Assembly (NCBI GenBank): GCA_947627085.1
Contig: CANQUO010000123.1
Location: 1-6,428 of the forward strand
Reading direction: 5' to 3'
Source: an uncultured Oscillospiraceae bacterium
GTDB taxonomy: Bacteria; Bacillota; Clostridia; Oscillospirales; Oscillospiraceae
DNA: 6,428 nt
A program made the translations under genes and the position numbers. Of this stretch, positions 1 through 5,331 are shown piece after piece. Each line of letters starts with the position of its first letter. Position 1 is the stretch's first letter. The notes under the pieces were generated by a model that worked only from the letters and a program-made list of their open reading frames with translations, searched no databases and was not told where the DNA came from.

Positions 1-351
1 CTTGGTGTCGTCCCGGAGGAGCATGGCGCCAAGGTTGCCGTGGCCCAGGCCGACCTTACGGTCGTCAGCCACGGAGCCCTTGATGCAGAAGGACTGAAGG
101 CCGATGCCGATGACCTCGGCGGCCTCGGCGGCGCTCTTCACGCCGCGCTTTATGGCGATGGCCGCGCCCACGGTGTAGGCCCAGCAGGCGTTCTCAAAGC
201 AGATGGGCTGGATGCCCTTTACGATGCCGTAAGCGTCAACGCCGGCGTCGTCGCAGATCTTCTTAGCCTCCTCAAGGGAAGCGATGCCCTCCGCCTGGAG
301 GACGGCATTGATGTTGTCTATTCTTCTCTCATAGCTTTCAAAAAGTGCCAT
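1..351 (-). CDS. GGGtGRT-family protein, N-terminal part (3' end outside window)
   Basis: The first 117 residues are visible; the gene runs off the left edge. I recognise the start (MALFESYERRIDNIN), the PICFENACWAYTVGAAIAIK region around residues 48-68 and the DRKVGLGHGNLGAMLLR block around 97-113 as the N-terminus of the GGGtGRT family, named for a C-terminal motif not visible here. Family members are about 330 residues, so roughly a third is present. Cysteines stand at 33, 51, 56 and 89; C51 and C56 lie in the most conserved-looking block and could bind a metal or cluster (inference). There is no signal peptide or membrane segment, so it is probably cytoplasmic. The start is ATG at 351, preceded by a GGAGG in the 16-base gap after the scaffold gene. 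It is almost certainly co-transcribed with the IscU-like gene upstream, suggesting a role with Fe-S clusters. The biochemical function is not established to my knowledge. Confidence 0.85.
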   Translation of the reverse strand, partial: MALFESYERRIDNINAVLQAEGIASLEEAKKICDDAGVDAYGIVKGIQPICFENACWAYTVGAAIAIKRGVKSAAEAAEVIGIGLQSFCIKGSVADDRKVGLGHGNLGAMLLRDDTK

Positions 352-367
352 TATTCCGTCCTCCTTC

Positions 368-1060
368 TTATTCGTGGCGCGGGTCGATGTACTTGGCGGC
401 GTCCTGGAAGCGGCCGTAGGTGCCGGTGGCGGCCTTCATGGCCTCGTTGGCGTCGGTGCCCTTCTTGATGGCCTCCATCATCTTGCCGATATGTACGAAC
501 TCATAGCCGATGATCTGGTTCTCCTCGTCGAGAGCGAGGCGCGTGATGTAGCCCTCGGTGAGCTCCAGATAGCGGGGGCCCTTGGCCTTGGTGGCGAAGA
601 TGGTGCCCACCTGGCCGCGAAGGCCCTTGCCCAGGTCCTCAAGGGAGGCGCCGATGGCAAGGCCGCCCTCGGAGAAAGCGGACTGGCTGCGGCCATAGAC
701 GATCTGCAGGAAAAGCTCACGCATGGCGGTGTTGATGGCGTCGCACACAAGGTCGGTGTTCAGCGCCTCAAGGATGGTCTTGCCGATGAGAATCTCTCCG
801 GCCATGGCGGCGGAGTGGGTCATGCCGGTGCAACCCAGGGTCTCCACCAGGGCCTCCTCAATGACGCCCTCCTTGATGTTGAGTGTGAGCTTGCAGGCGC
901 CCTGCTGGGGGGCGCACCAGCCCACGCCGTGAGTGAAACCGGAGATATCCTTTATCTCCTTGGCCTGGACCCACTTGCCCTCCTCGGGGATGGGGGCCGG
1001 GCCGTGATAGGCGCCCTTGGCGACGGGACACATTTTCTCAACTTCTGCGGAATAAATCAT
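368..1060 (-). CDS. Iron-sulfur cluster assembly scaffold-like protein (NifU N-terminal/IscU family, long anaerobe variant)
   Basis: This is a 230-residue protein related to the IscU/NifU-N fold, on which Fe-S clusters are assembled before transfer to apoproteins. The IscU-like core spans about residues 45-125. APQQGACKL (50-58, C56) matches the first cysteine loop of IscU, and LGCTGMTHSAAM (75-86, C77) matches the second cysteine with the helix after it. The third IscU ligand position, normally a cysteine in a KIHCS-type helix, appears to fall in LQIVYGRSQSAF (118-129), which has none. Extra cysteines are at 11, 49 and 106. IscU is about 130 residues; the extra C-terminal 100 residues (GPRYLELTEGYITRLAL, GRFQDAAKYIDPR) belong to this longer clostridial variant. 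The start is ATG 1060, with AAGGGAG six bases upstream. An upstream ATG at 1105 is in frame but lies in the leader and lacks a good ribosome site. It forms an operon with the GGGtGRT gene. The family is secure; a true scaffold role is inferred. Confidence 0.85.
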   Translation of the reverse strand: MIYSAEVEKMCPVAKGAYHGPAPIPEEGKWVQAKEIKDISGFTHGVGWCAPQQGACKLTLNIKEGVIEEALVETLGCTGMTHSAAMAGEILIGKTILEALNTDLVCDAINTAMRELFLQIVYGRSQSAFSEGGLAIGASLEDLGKGLRGQVGTIFATKAKGPRYLELTEGYITRLALDEENQIIGYEFVHIGKMMEAIKKGTDANEAMKAATGTYGRFQDAAKYIDPRHE

Positions 1061-1066
1061 GTGAAA

Positions 1067-1073
1067 CTCCCTT
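1067..1073 (-). promoter_or_regulatory. Ribosome binding site deciding the scaffold gene start
   Basis: AAGGGAG on the minus strand, six bases before ATG 1060. It supports the 230-residue form over the 15-residue N-terminal extension that would begin at 1105. Confidence 0.75.
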
Positions 1074-1089
1074 CTTTTTATGTTGATTA

Positions 1090-1103
1090 GGCGTATAAAC
1101 GCC
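1090..1103 (-). repeat. Small perfect inverted repeat in the scaffold-gene leader
   Basis: GGCGT-4-ACGCC, a perfect 5-bp dyad with a 4-base loop. It lies about 10-23 bases downstream of the predicted transcription start and about 30 bases before the ATG. It could be an operator for a repressor or an RNA hairpin in the 5' leader. The sequence does not distinguish these, and a dyad this short can arise by chance. Confidence 0.4.
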
Positions 1104-1119
1104 ATAGGTTGCCACTTGA

Positions 1120-1148
1120 ATTATACCAAGTTAAAAAAGACATGTCAA
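1120..1148 (-). promoter_or_regulatory. Sigma-A promoter of the scaffold/GGGtGRT operon
   Basis: On the minus strand, TTGACA (1148-1143), a 17-base spacer, then TATAAT (1125-1120), both perfect matches to the vegetative consensus. The -10 is preceded by TGG, giving an extended -10 (TGnTATAAT). The predicted start is near 1113, leaving a leader of about 50 bases. The quality predicts strong housekeeping transcription unless repressed. Confidence 0.85.
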
Positions 1149-1182
1149 TAAATTAACGTGACGGTTTTTGAATTTGTTTTGG

Positions 1183-1208
1183 CACCGGATTTATCGAAAA
1201 TCCCGGTG
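1183..1208. repeat. Imperfect inverted repeat just after the DUF4097 gene
   Basis: A 10-bp stem (CACCGGATTT against AAATCCCGGTG, one bulged C) with a 5-base loop, in the gap after the stop codon at 1218. A terminator for the minus-strand DUF4097 gene would need a T-run beyond the stem on that strand, but the sequence there is A-rich. The T-rich tail (ATTTTCTT) is on the plus strand, where no gene upstream would use it. It may be a weak terminator or an mRNA 3'-end stabilising hairpin. Confidence 0.4.
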
Positions 1209-1217
1209 ATTTTCTTA

Positions 1218-2297
1218 TCAACGCGAAAAGTCTATATCCACGTCCCCCGAGACGCTTCTGACGGAGACTGTATTTGGCCCCGCGCACGCCGCGCCGTTTA
1301 TATTCGTGTCTCCCGAGCGGGTGCGGACGTTCACGGTGTAGAGGCTCTCAAAGCCGGGAAGCTCGATGCTCACGTCGCCGCTGACAGACTCGGCTGAGAG
1401 CTCCGCGCAGGGGATGGCGAGGTTAATGTCGGTGTCGCCGCTGACGGAGTAGAGATTTACGCGCCGGGTGGCGTTTATTTCCAATAGGTCCATGTCGCCG
1501 CTGACGGTCTTGACGCCAAAGCTTGCGCAATTTAAGCCATTCACGTCCACGTCTCCGCTTACGGTGGAGACGGTGAGCTCAGGCGAGGTGAGCCTTTCGA
1601 CCTCGATATCTCCGCTGGCGGTGATGAGGCTTACTTTCCCCTCGCCTGTCACGTTCTCTACGCTTATGTCCCCGCTGGCGGACTTGACATAAAGGGCGCG
1701 GACGCAGATGTCTGAGACCTCCACACTGCCGCTTGCGATGTTTACGCTTGTATTTATACATGTACCGGCTGGGAGCATCACAGTCAGGCGCAGACTGCTC
1801 TCGAAAAGCCCACCCATATTGGGAAGGGTGACGCTGAATTTTTTGCCGAACACGTTGAAGTCCACGCTCCCGTCGCCGCTCCCGGTCCGCACCCGGCGGA
1901 CGGACAGCTCCGCGCCCACAAGCTCCGCCTCATAGCGCCACTGGGCGGAGTTTACGTACTCCACGTGTATGTCCCCGTCCGGGGAGGGGAGGACGCGCAC
2001 ATCGCCGGAGGTGTCGTTTATGGAAAGGCTCTGGACCTCGGAGGACCGGAACGCAAGCTTTTCGACCCCGGCCTTGCGGGCTGAACCGGGGGACTCCCGG
2101 TCCCAGGCGTTTTTGGCCTCGCTTATTATGTAGTCGAGGTCCCCCATGGCCGCCACGGCCTCCTCCTCGCTAATGCCCTCCTCCACGCGGTCGTCTATGG
2201 ACTGGGAGTAGAAGTCCACCATGTGCTGTATCTCATCGGAATCGGCGTGGAAACGAAGGCCCCGGCACAGGCCGTCAAGAAATTCGCTCTTTGTCAT
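1218..2297 (-). CDS. HAAS/DUF1700-like domain fused to a DUF4097 beta-helix with Ser-Gly-Asp repeats
   Basis: The protein has 359 residues. Residues 1-65 are an alpha-helical domain (MTKSEFLDGL, then VEEGISEEEAVAAMGD) resembling the HAAS/DUF1700 domain that commonly accompanies PadR regulators. From about 80 onward it is a DUF4097-type right-handed beta-helix. S-G-D recurs at 97, 208, 228, 247, 266, 286, 306, 328 and 350, a regular 19-22-residue rung length in the C-terminal half, with a degenerate ASGS at 188-191. The most regular rungs read VSGDV/VSGDM/VSGDT. I see no signal peptide or membrane helix, so it is predicted cytoplasmic, unlike many HAAS proteins that carry membrane segments. 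Start ATG 2297 has AAAGGAGA upstream and is one base after the padR stop, so translation is probably coupled. The molecular function is unknown; a sensory or scaffold role beside PadR is inference. Confidence 0.8.
   Translation of the reverse strand: MTKSEFLDGLCRGLRFHADSDEIQHMVDFYSQSIDDRVEEGISEEEAVAAMGDLDYIISEAKNAWDRESPGSARKAGVEKLAFRSSEVQSLSINDTSGDVRVLPSPDGDIHVEYVNSAQWRYEAELVGAELSVRRVRTGSGDGSVDFNVFGKKFSVTLPNMGGLFESSLRLTVMLPAGTCINTSVNIASGSVEVSDICVRALYVKSASGDISVENVTGEGKVSLITASGDIEVERLTSPELTVSTVSGDVDVNGLNCASFGVKTVSGDMDLLEINATRRVNLYSVSGDTDINLAIPCAELSAESVSGDVSIELPGFESLYTVNVRTRSGDTNINGAACAGPNTVSVRSVSGDVDIDFSR
1240..1705 (-). repeat. Intragenic coding repeats of about 60 bp (SGD rungs)
   Basis: The beta-helix rungs are visible at DNA level as recurring CGTCAGCGGCGA-like segments on the minus strand, roughly every 57-66 bases. 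Copies near 1376, 1436 and 1496 are the most alike; those near 1555, 1609 and 1669 have drifted. They are protein-coding repeats, not a mobile or CRISPR repeat. The similarity suggests expansion by duplication. Confidence 0.65.
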
Positions 2298-2298
2298 T

Positions 2299-2607
2299 TT
2301 ACATGTCTCCTTTTATGAAATCGTAGGCTTTTTTCACTTCCTCCCATTCCTGAAGGAAGGATTCGATCCTGTTCCGGCCCGGGCCGGTGATGGCGTAGTA
2401 CTTGCGGAGCCGCCCGCTGTGCTCACGGGAATAGGACGTGAGGGCTCCGGCGGCCTCAAGGCGCTTTAAAATGGGGTAGAGGGTGGATTCGCTCATCTCA
2501 ACGAAGGGCGAGATGTCCTTTATTATCTGATAGCCGTAGGATTCCCCCCGGCTCAGAGCCTTCAGGACACATACCTCAAGTATCCCCCGGCGCAGTTGGA
2601 TGTCCAT
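2299..2607 (-). CDS. PadR-family transcriptional repressor (short form)
   Basis: A 102-residue winged-helix protein with PadR hallmarks: an N-terminal helix reading LRRGILEVCVLKAL (5-18), the YGYQI motif (24-28), the recognition region STLYPILKRLE (41-51), the wing RKYYAIT (68-74) and a short C-terminal helix (80-98) used for dimerisation. The length matches the compact PadR subfamily with a single C-terminal helix. It acts as a cytoplasmic DNA-binding dimer; the ligand cannot be read from the sequence. ATG 2607 is preceded by AAGGAG eight bases upstream. It is the first gene of an operon with the HAAS/DUF4097 gene, an arrangement seen repeatedly in Firmicutes. A perfect inverted repeat overlaps its own promoter, indicating autorepression and co-regulation of the second gene. 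Family assignment is secure. Confidence 0.92.
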   Translation of the reverse strand: MDIQLRRGILEVCVLKALSRGESYGYQIIKDISPFVEMSESTLYPILKRLEAAGALTSYSREHSGRLRKYYAITGPGRNRIESFLQEWEEVKKAYDFIKGDM

Positions 2608-2628
2608 CTATACAACTCCTTACGCATA

Positions 2629-2649
2629 ATACTATATCACGCATAGTAT
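2629..2649. promoter_or_regulatory. Candidate PadR operator (perfect 7-7-7 inverted repeat)
   Basis: ATACTAT, seven bases, ATAGTAT. The dyad covers most of the spacer and reaches into the -10 element of the padR promoter, so a bound dimer would block RNA polymerase. A related half-site pattern, ACGCATA followed by A/G and TA, occurs at 2622-2631 and 2639-2648, 17 bases apart. Assignment to the adjacent PadR is inferred from position and symmetry. Confidence 0.7.
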
Positions 2650-2659
2650 AGTGTGTCAA
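2631..2659 (-). promoter_or_regulatory. Sigma-A promoter of padR and the HAAS/DUF4097 gene
   Basis: On the minus strand, TTGACA (2659-2654), a 17-base spacer and TATAGT (2636-2631). The -35 is perfect and the -10 matches 5 of 6. The expected start is near 2624, giving a leader of about 17 bases that carries the AAGGAG site. Confidence 0.8.
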
Positions 2660-2664
2660 GTGGT

Positions 2665-2736
2665 ATTCGCAAAAAAAGAAAAAAAGGGGTTTTATTTTCT
2701 TCTTCCGTGTGATATACTGGGCTTTAATTCGCAAAA
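2665..2736 (+). repeat. Direct repeat pair in the divergent intergenic region
   Basis: ATTCGCAAAA occurs at 2665-2674 and again at 2727-2736, 62 bases apart, on either side of the forward promoter. Between them lies an A-rich tract (2671-2685). The pair could be binding sites for the Lrp-type regulator encoded just downstream, since such proteins often bind spaced sites and bend DNA. This is speculative. Confidence 0.3.
2710..2718 (+). promoter_or_regulatory. Extended -10 promoter for the lrp-aminotransferase-ispE operon
   Basis: TGA followed by TATACT gives an extended -10 (TGnTATACT, 5 of 6 in the hexamer). The position 17 bases upstream (2690-2695) matches the -35 consensus poorly, so the promoter would rely on the extended -10, perhaps an activator, and the A-rich DNA upstream. 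The expected start is near 2725, 32 bases before the gene. Confidence 0.55.
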
Positions 2737-2743
2737 CAATGTC

Positions 2744-2749
2744 AGGAGG
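2744..2749 (+). promoter_or_regulatory. Ribosome binding site deciding the Lrp-type gene start
   Basis: AGGAGG with a 7-base spacing to ATG 2757. An in-frame ATG further upstream at 2709 is part of the promoter region and lacks such a site. Confidence 0.85.
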
Positions 2750-2756
2750 CGCGGGT

Positions 2757-3236
2757 ATGAACGAAATTTTGAAGCTCCTTGAGGAGGACAGCAGGTACAC
2801 ACCGCATGAGATCGCCGCCATGACCGGCAAGGATGAGGAGTACGTCCGGGACACGGTGAAAAGATGCGAGGACGAGCACATCATAAACGGCTACACGGCC
2901 CTTATTGACTGGGACAGGACCAGCGAGGAGGCCGTCACGGCATTTATCGAGGTGAAGATCACCCCCCAGCGGGACGACGGCTACGACAGGATAGCCAGAC
3001 GCATATACCAGTACGAGGAGGTGGAGAGCCTCTACCTCATGAGCGGGAGCTTCGACTTCTCCGTCATCGTCACGGGCAAGTCCCTCCGGGAGGTCAGCCG
3101 CTTCGTCGCGGAGAAGCTGGCGCCCATCGAGGGCGTCATAAGCACCGCCACCCACTTCATAATGAAGCGGTACAAGGATAAGCACAGGGCCTTCATCGTG
3201 GAGCCCGAGCAGGAGGAGCGGACGCTGTTTGTATGA
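2757..3236 (+). CDS. Lrp/AsnC-family transcriptional regulator
   Basis: A 159-residue protein, the usual family length. Residues 1-50 form a winged helix-turn-helix (EILKLLEEDSRYTPHEIAAM, then EEYVRDTVKRCEDEHIINGYTALID), followed by the RAM/ligand-binding domain at about 58-148 (TAFIEVKI, then LYLMSGSFDFSVIVTG, with the conserved glycine and aspartate of the effector loop at 97-100). Lrp/AsnC proteins form dimers and octamers that bind amino acids and regulate amino-acid metabolism. The next gene is an aminotransferase overlapping by four bases (ATGA at 3233-3236), an adjacency common in Clostridia, so the regulator probably controls the operon including itself. The HTH is less canonical than in E. 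coli Lrp, and the effector cannot be predicted. The family is secure. Confidence 0.92.
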   Translation: MNEILKLLEEDSRYTPHEIAAMTGKDEEYVRDTVKRCEDEHIINGYTALIDWDRTSEEAVTAFIEVKITPQRDDGYDRIARRIYQYEEVESLYLMSGSFDFSVIVTGKSLREVSRFVAEKLAPIEGVISTATHFIMKRYKDKHRAFIVEPEQEERTLFV

Positions 3237-4402
3237 TGGACTATGACAATATAATGTCGAAAAACGTAAAAACCCTGAAGCCTTCGGGGATACGGAAGTT
3301 TTTCGACATACTTGACAATATGACGGACGCCATATCCCTGGGTATAGGCGAGCCGGATTTCGTGACCCCCTGGCACATAAGGGAGGCGGGCGTCTACTCT
3401 TTGGAGCAGGGGTACACGAAATATACCTCCAACGCCGGCCTTTCACGGCTCCGGGCGGCCATATCCGAATACCTTGACCGCCGTTTCGGCCTCCGTTACG
3501 ACCCCAACGGCCAGATATTCGTCACCGTGGGCGGGTCCGAGGCCATCGACCTTTGTATCCGCTCGGTGCTGAACGCCGGTGACGAGGTCATAATCCCCGT
3601 CCCCAGCTTTGTGTGCTACGGGCCGCTTGTGACAATGGCCAACGGCGTGCCGGTGTACGTGGAGACGAAGGCGGAAAACGAGTTTAAGCTGACGGCCGAC
3701 GAGCTCCGGGCCGCTATCACGCCGAGTACGAAGCTCGTGGTCCTGCCATTTCCAAATAACCCCACCGGCGGGATAATGGAGAGGGAGGACCTGGAGGCCA
3801 TAGCCGAGGTGCTTAAGGACACGGATATAATGGTGCTGTCCGACGAAATTTACGCGGAGCTCACCTACGGGCAAAAGCACGTGTCCCCGGCGAATTTGCC
3901 GGAGCTCTATGACCGGACGCTGGTGGTCAACGGCTTTTCAAAGGCCTACGCCATGACCGGCTGGCGTCTGGGGTACGTCTGCGGGCCGGCGCCCCTGCTC
4001 AAGCAGATGCTGAAAATACACCAGTACGGCATAATGTCCGCGCCCACCACCAGCCAGTACGCGGCGGTGGAGGCCCTTAAAAACGGCGACGGGGATATCG
4101 AGATGATGCGTGACAGCTACGACAGGCGCCGCAGGCTCCTTCTGAAGGGCCTTAGGGACCTGGGGCTTGAGTGCTTCGAGCCCAGAGGGGCCTTTTACAT
4201 GTTCCCGTCAATCAAAAGCTCCGGCCTTTCCTCCGATGAGTTCTGCACAAGGTTCCTCCGGGAGGAGAAGGTGGCCGTAATACCCGGCACCGCTTTCGGC
4301 GAGGGAGGAGAGGGCTTTGTCAGGATATGCTACGCCTCCTCGGTGCAAAATATCGAGACGGCTTTGGAGCGGATGGACGGCTTTCTCAAGAGGCTGAGGT
4401 GA
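3233..4402 (+). CDS. PLP-dependent class I/II aminotransferase (AspC/PatA-like)
   Basis: A 389-residue fold-type I aminotransferase transferring an amino group between an amino acid and a 2-oxo acid in the cytoplasm. Visible signatures are LGIGEPDFVTPWHIR (36-50), the PLP-site NNPTG (175-179), SDEIYAEL with D204 and Y207 contacting the cofactor, GFSKAYAMTGWRLGY with Schiff-base lysine K237 and phosphate-binding R245, and FVRICYA with R364 expected to bind the substrate carboxylate. No key residue is missing and the length is normal. The start overlaps the regulator stop as ATGA and is followed at once by a second ATG, so translation is probably coupled; an AGGAGGAG lies 14 bases upstream. The stop overlaps the ispE start. 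Substrate preference (aspartate, aromatic or alanine-like) cannot be told from sequence alone. Confidence 0.93.
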   Translation: MMDYDNIMSKNVKTLKPSGIRKFFDILDNMTDAISLGIGEPDFVTPWHIREAGVYSLEQGYTKYTSNAGLSRLRAAISEYLDRRFGLRYDPNGQIFVTVGGSEAIDLCIRSVLNAGDEVIIPVPSFVCYGPLVTMANGVPVYVETKAENEFKLTADELRAAITPSTKLVVLPFPNNPTGGIMEREDLEAIAEVLKDTDIMVLSDEIYAELTYGQKHVSPANLPELYDRTLVVNGFSKAYAMTGWRLGYVCGPAPLLKQMLKIHQYGIMSAPTTSQYAAVEALKNGDGDIEMMRDSYDRRRRLLLKGLRDLGLECFEPRGAFYMFPSIKSSGLSSDEFCTRFLREEKVAVIPGTAFGEGGEGFVRICYASSVQNIETALERMDGFLKRLR

Positions 4403-5253
4403 TGGGGCACATCCGGGAGAGAGCCTGCGCCAAGCTCAACCTGACGCTGAACGTCCTGGGCAAAAGGCCCGACGGCTACCACGAGATGGAGACGGTGATG
4501 CAGTCCGTGGGACTGTACGACGAGGTTGACATAACTATTTCGGACGGGCTGGGGATAGAAGTTGACATAAGTCGAGAGGACTTGCCGAAAGGTTTACATA
4601 ATCTTGCAGGTAAGGCGGCAAAGGAATTTCTTGATTATGTTAACCGGCCTGAAATCGGCGTTAAGGTTTACATAACTAAGCACATCCCCGATAAGGCCGG
4701 TATGGCCGGGGGGAGCTCCGACGCCGCGGCGGTGATAAGGGGACTTGACAGGCTACTTGAAACGAAGCTTTCCGGGGAGGAGCTGCTCCAGATATGCGCC
4801 AAGGTCGGCTCGGACGTGGCCTTCTGTCTTTATGGCGGGACGTGTCTTGCCCGGGGACGGGGGGAGCGTCTTTTGGAGCTTACACCGATGCCGGAGTGCG
4901 ATATCGCAATCGTGAAGCCGGATTTTTCCGTCTCCACCCCGGAGCTCTTCGCCGCCCTTGACGCGATCAACCTTGGGAAAAGGCCGGACACAGCGGGATT
5001 TTTAAGGGCCCTTGAGGCAGGTGAGCTTCTTAAAATGGCGTCCATGTTCGCTAACGTATTTGAGCAGGCGCTTCCGGACAGGGAGCGGCGCGTCGTGGAG
5101 GACGTAAAGCGCGCCCTGATCGACTCAGGGGCGCTGGGGACCGCCATGACCGGTACGGGCTCCGCGGTGTTCGGGGTCTTTGATAAGCTTGATGATGCCG
5201 CCAAGGCCCGTATTTCCAGCCTCGGCACCGTATTTTTTACAAAACCGGTTTGA
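4402..5253 (+). CDS. ispE: 4-diphosphocytidyl-2-C-methyl-D-erythritol kinase (IspE)
   Basis: A 283-residue GHMP kinase that phosphorylates the 2-hydroxyl of CDP-methylerythritol with ATP (EC 2.7.1.148), the fourth step of the methylerythritol phosphate pathway to isoprenoid precursors. Diagnostic blocks are ACAKLNLTLNVLGKRPDGYHE (residues 8-28, with K11 matching the active-site lysine), the glycine-rich ATP loop PDKAGMAGGSSDAAA (96-110), KVGSDVAFCLYGGTCLARGRGE (134-155, D138 being the likely catalytic aspartate) and the C-terminal GHMP motif MTGTGSAVFG (249-258). Length is typical. ATG 4402 overlaps the aminotransferase stop as TGATG, with AAGAGG eight bases upstream; a longer reading into the aminotransferase is not credible. 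Codons 54-93 are unusually AT-rich (50 G/C of 120 bases at 4561-4680, against 76 of the next 120). Confidence 0.96.
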   Translation: MGHIRERACAKLNLTLNVLGKRPDGYHEMETVMQSVGLYDEVDITISDGLGIEVDISREDLPKGLHNLAGKAAKEFLDYVNRPEIGVKVYITKHIPDKAGMAGGSSDAAAVIRGLDRLLETKLSGEELLQICAKVGSDVAFCLYGGTCLARGRGERLLELTPMPECDIAIVKPDFSVSTPELFAALDAINLGKRPDTAGFLRALEAGELLKMASMFANVFEQALPDRERRVVEDVKRALIDSGALGTAMTGTGSAVFGVFDKLDDAAKARISSLGTVFFTKPV

Positions 5254-5269
5254 AATTACGCAAAAAAAC

Positions 5270-5299
5270 GAATAAAACTCTCAAAAACGGGCAATGATA
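5270..5299 (+). promoter_or_regulatory. Sigma-F/sigma-G-type forespore promoter of spoIIR
   Basis: GAATA (5270-5274), exactly 15 bases, then GGCAATGATA (5290-5299). Against the Bacillus sigma-F consensus GYWTA-N15-GGNRANANTW this matches 4 of 5 and 9 of 10. It also fits the related sigma-G pattern (GMATR, 18 bases, CATNNTA) with one mismatch. spoIIR is a known sigma-F gene, so a match at this spacing 42 bases before its ATG is meaningful. The predicted start is near 5305, inside the loop of the terminator hairpin. Confidence 0.7.
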
Positions 5300-5331
5300 T
5301 GCACACCTGGGCTGTTCATTGCCCGTTTTTT
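5283..5331 (+). terminator. Rho-independent terminator of the lrp-aminotransferase-ispE operon
   Basis: A perfect 15-bp stem (5283-5297 with 5316-5330, core ACGGGCAATGA), an 18-base loop and a run of six T (5326-5331), part of which pairs with the A-run of the left arm. It starts 30 bases after the ispE stop and ends directly at the spoIIR ribosome site, so it separates ispE from spoIIR. The -10 element of the spoIIR promoter lies within its left arm. Confidence 0.9.

Noticed and set aside
374..1090. Long open frame on the plus strand opposite the scaffold gene
   Set aside because: It is antisense to a well-supported gene, with low-complexity Ala/Gly/Leu-rich translation, no ribosome site and no family resemblance; a product of high GC.
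1061..1105. 15-residue N-terminal extension of the scaffold protein from an upstream ATG
   Set aside because: That ATG is within the short leader with no suitable ribosome site, while ATG 1060 has AAGGGAG at six bases and begins at the family-like MIYSAEVEKMCP.
1240..1705. Regularly spaced repeats suggestive of a CRISPR array
   Set aside because: The repeats are in frame with, and explained by, the SGD rungs of the DUF4097 beta-helix; they are degenerate and have no unique spacer pattern.
2374..2387. Perfect 14-bp palindrome CCGGCCCGGGCCGG inside padR
   Set aside because: It encodes Thr-Gly-Pro-Gly-Arg in the PadR wing region, and a GC-only palindrome is likely by chance in GC-rich coding DNA; there is no positional reason for a regulatory role.
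2608..2756. Riboswitch or small RNA in the divergent gap
   Set aside because: The gap is filled by two promoters, an operator dyad and A-rich DNA, with leaders too short for a known riboswitch fold.
2742..3446. Long minus-strand open frame opposite the Lrp gene
   Set aside because: It crosses two recognised genes and the region of the Lrp start; its translation has no recognisable domain.
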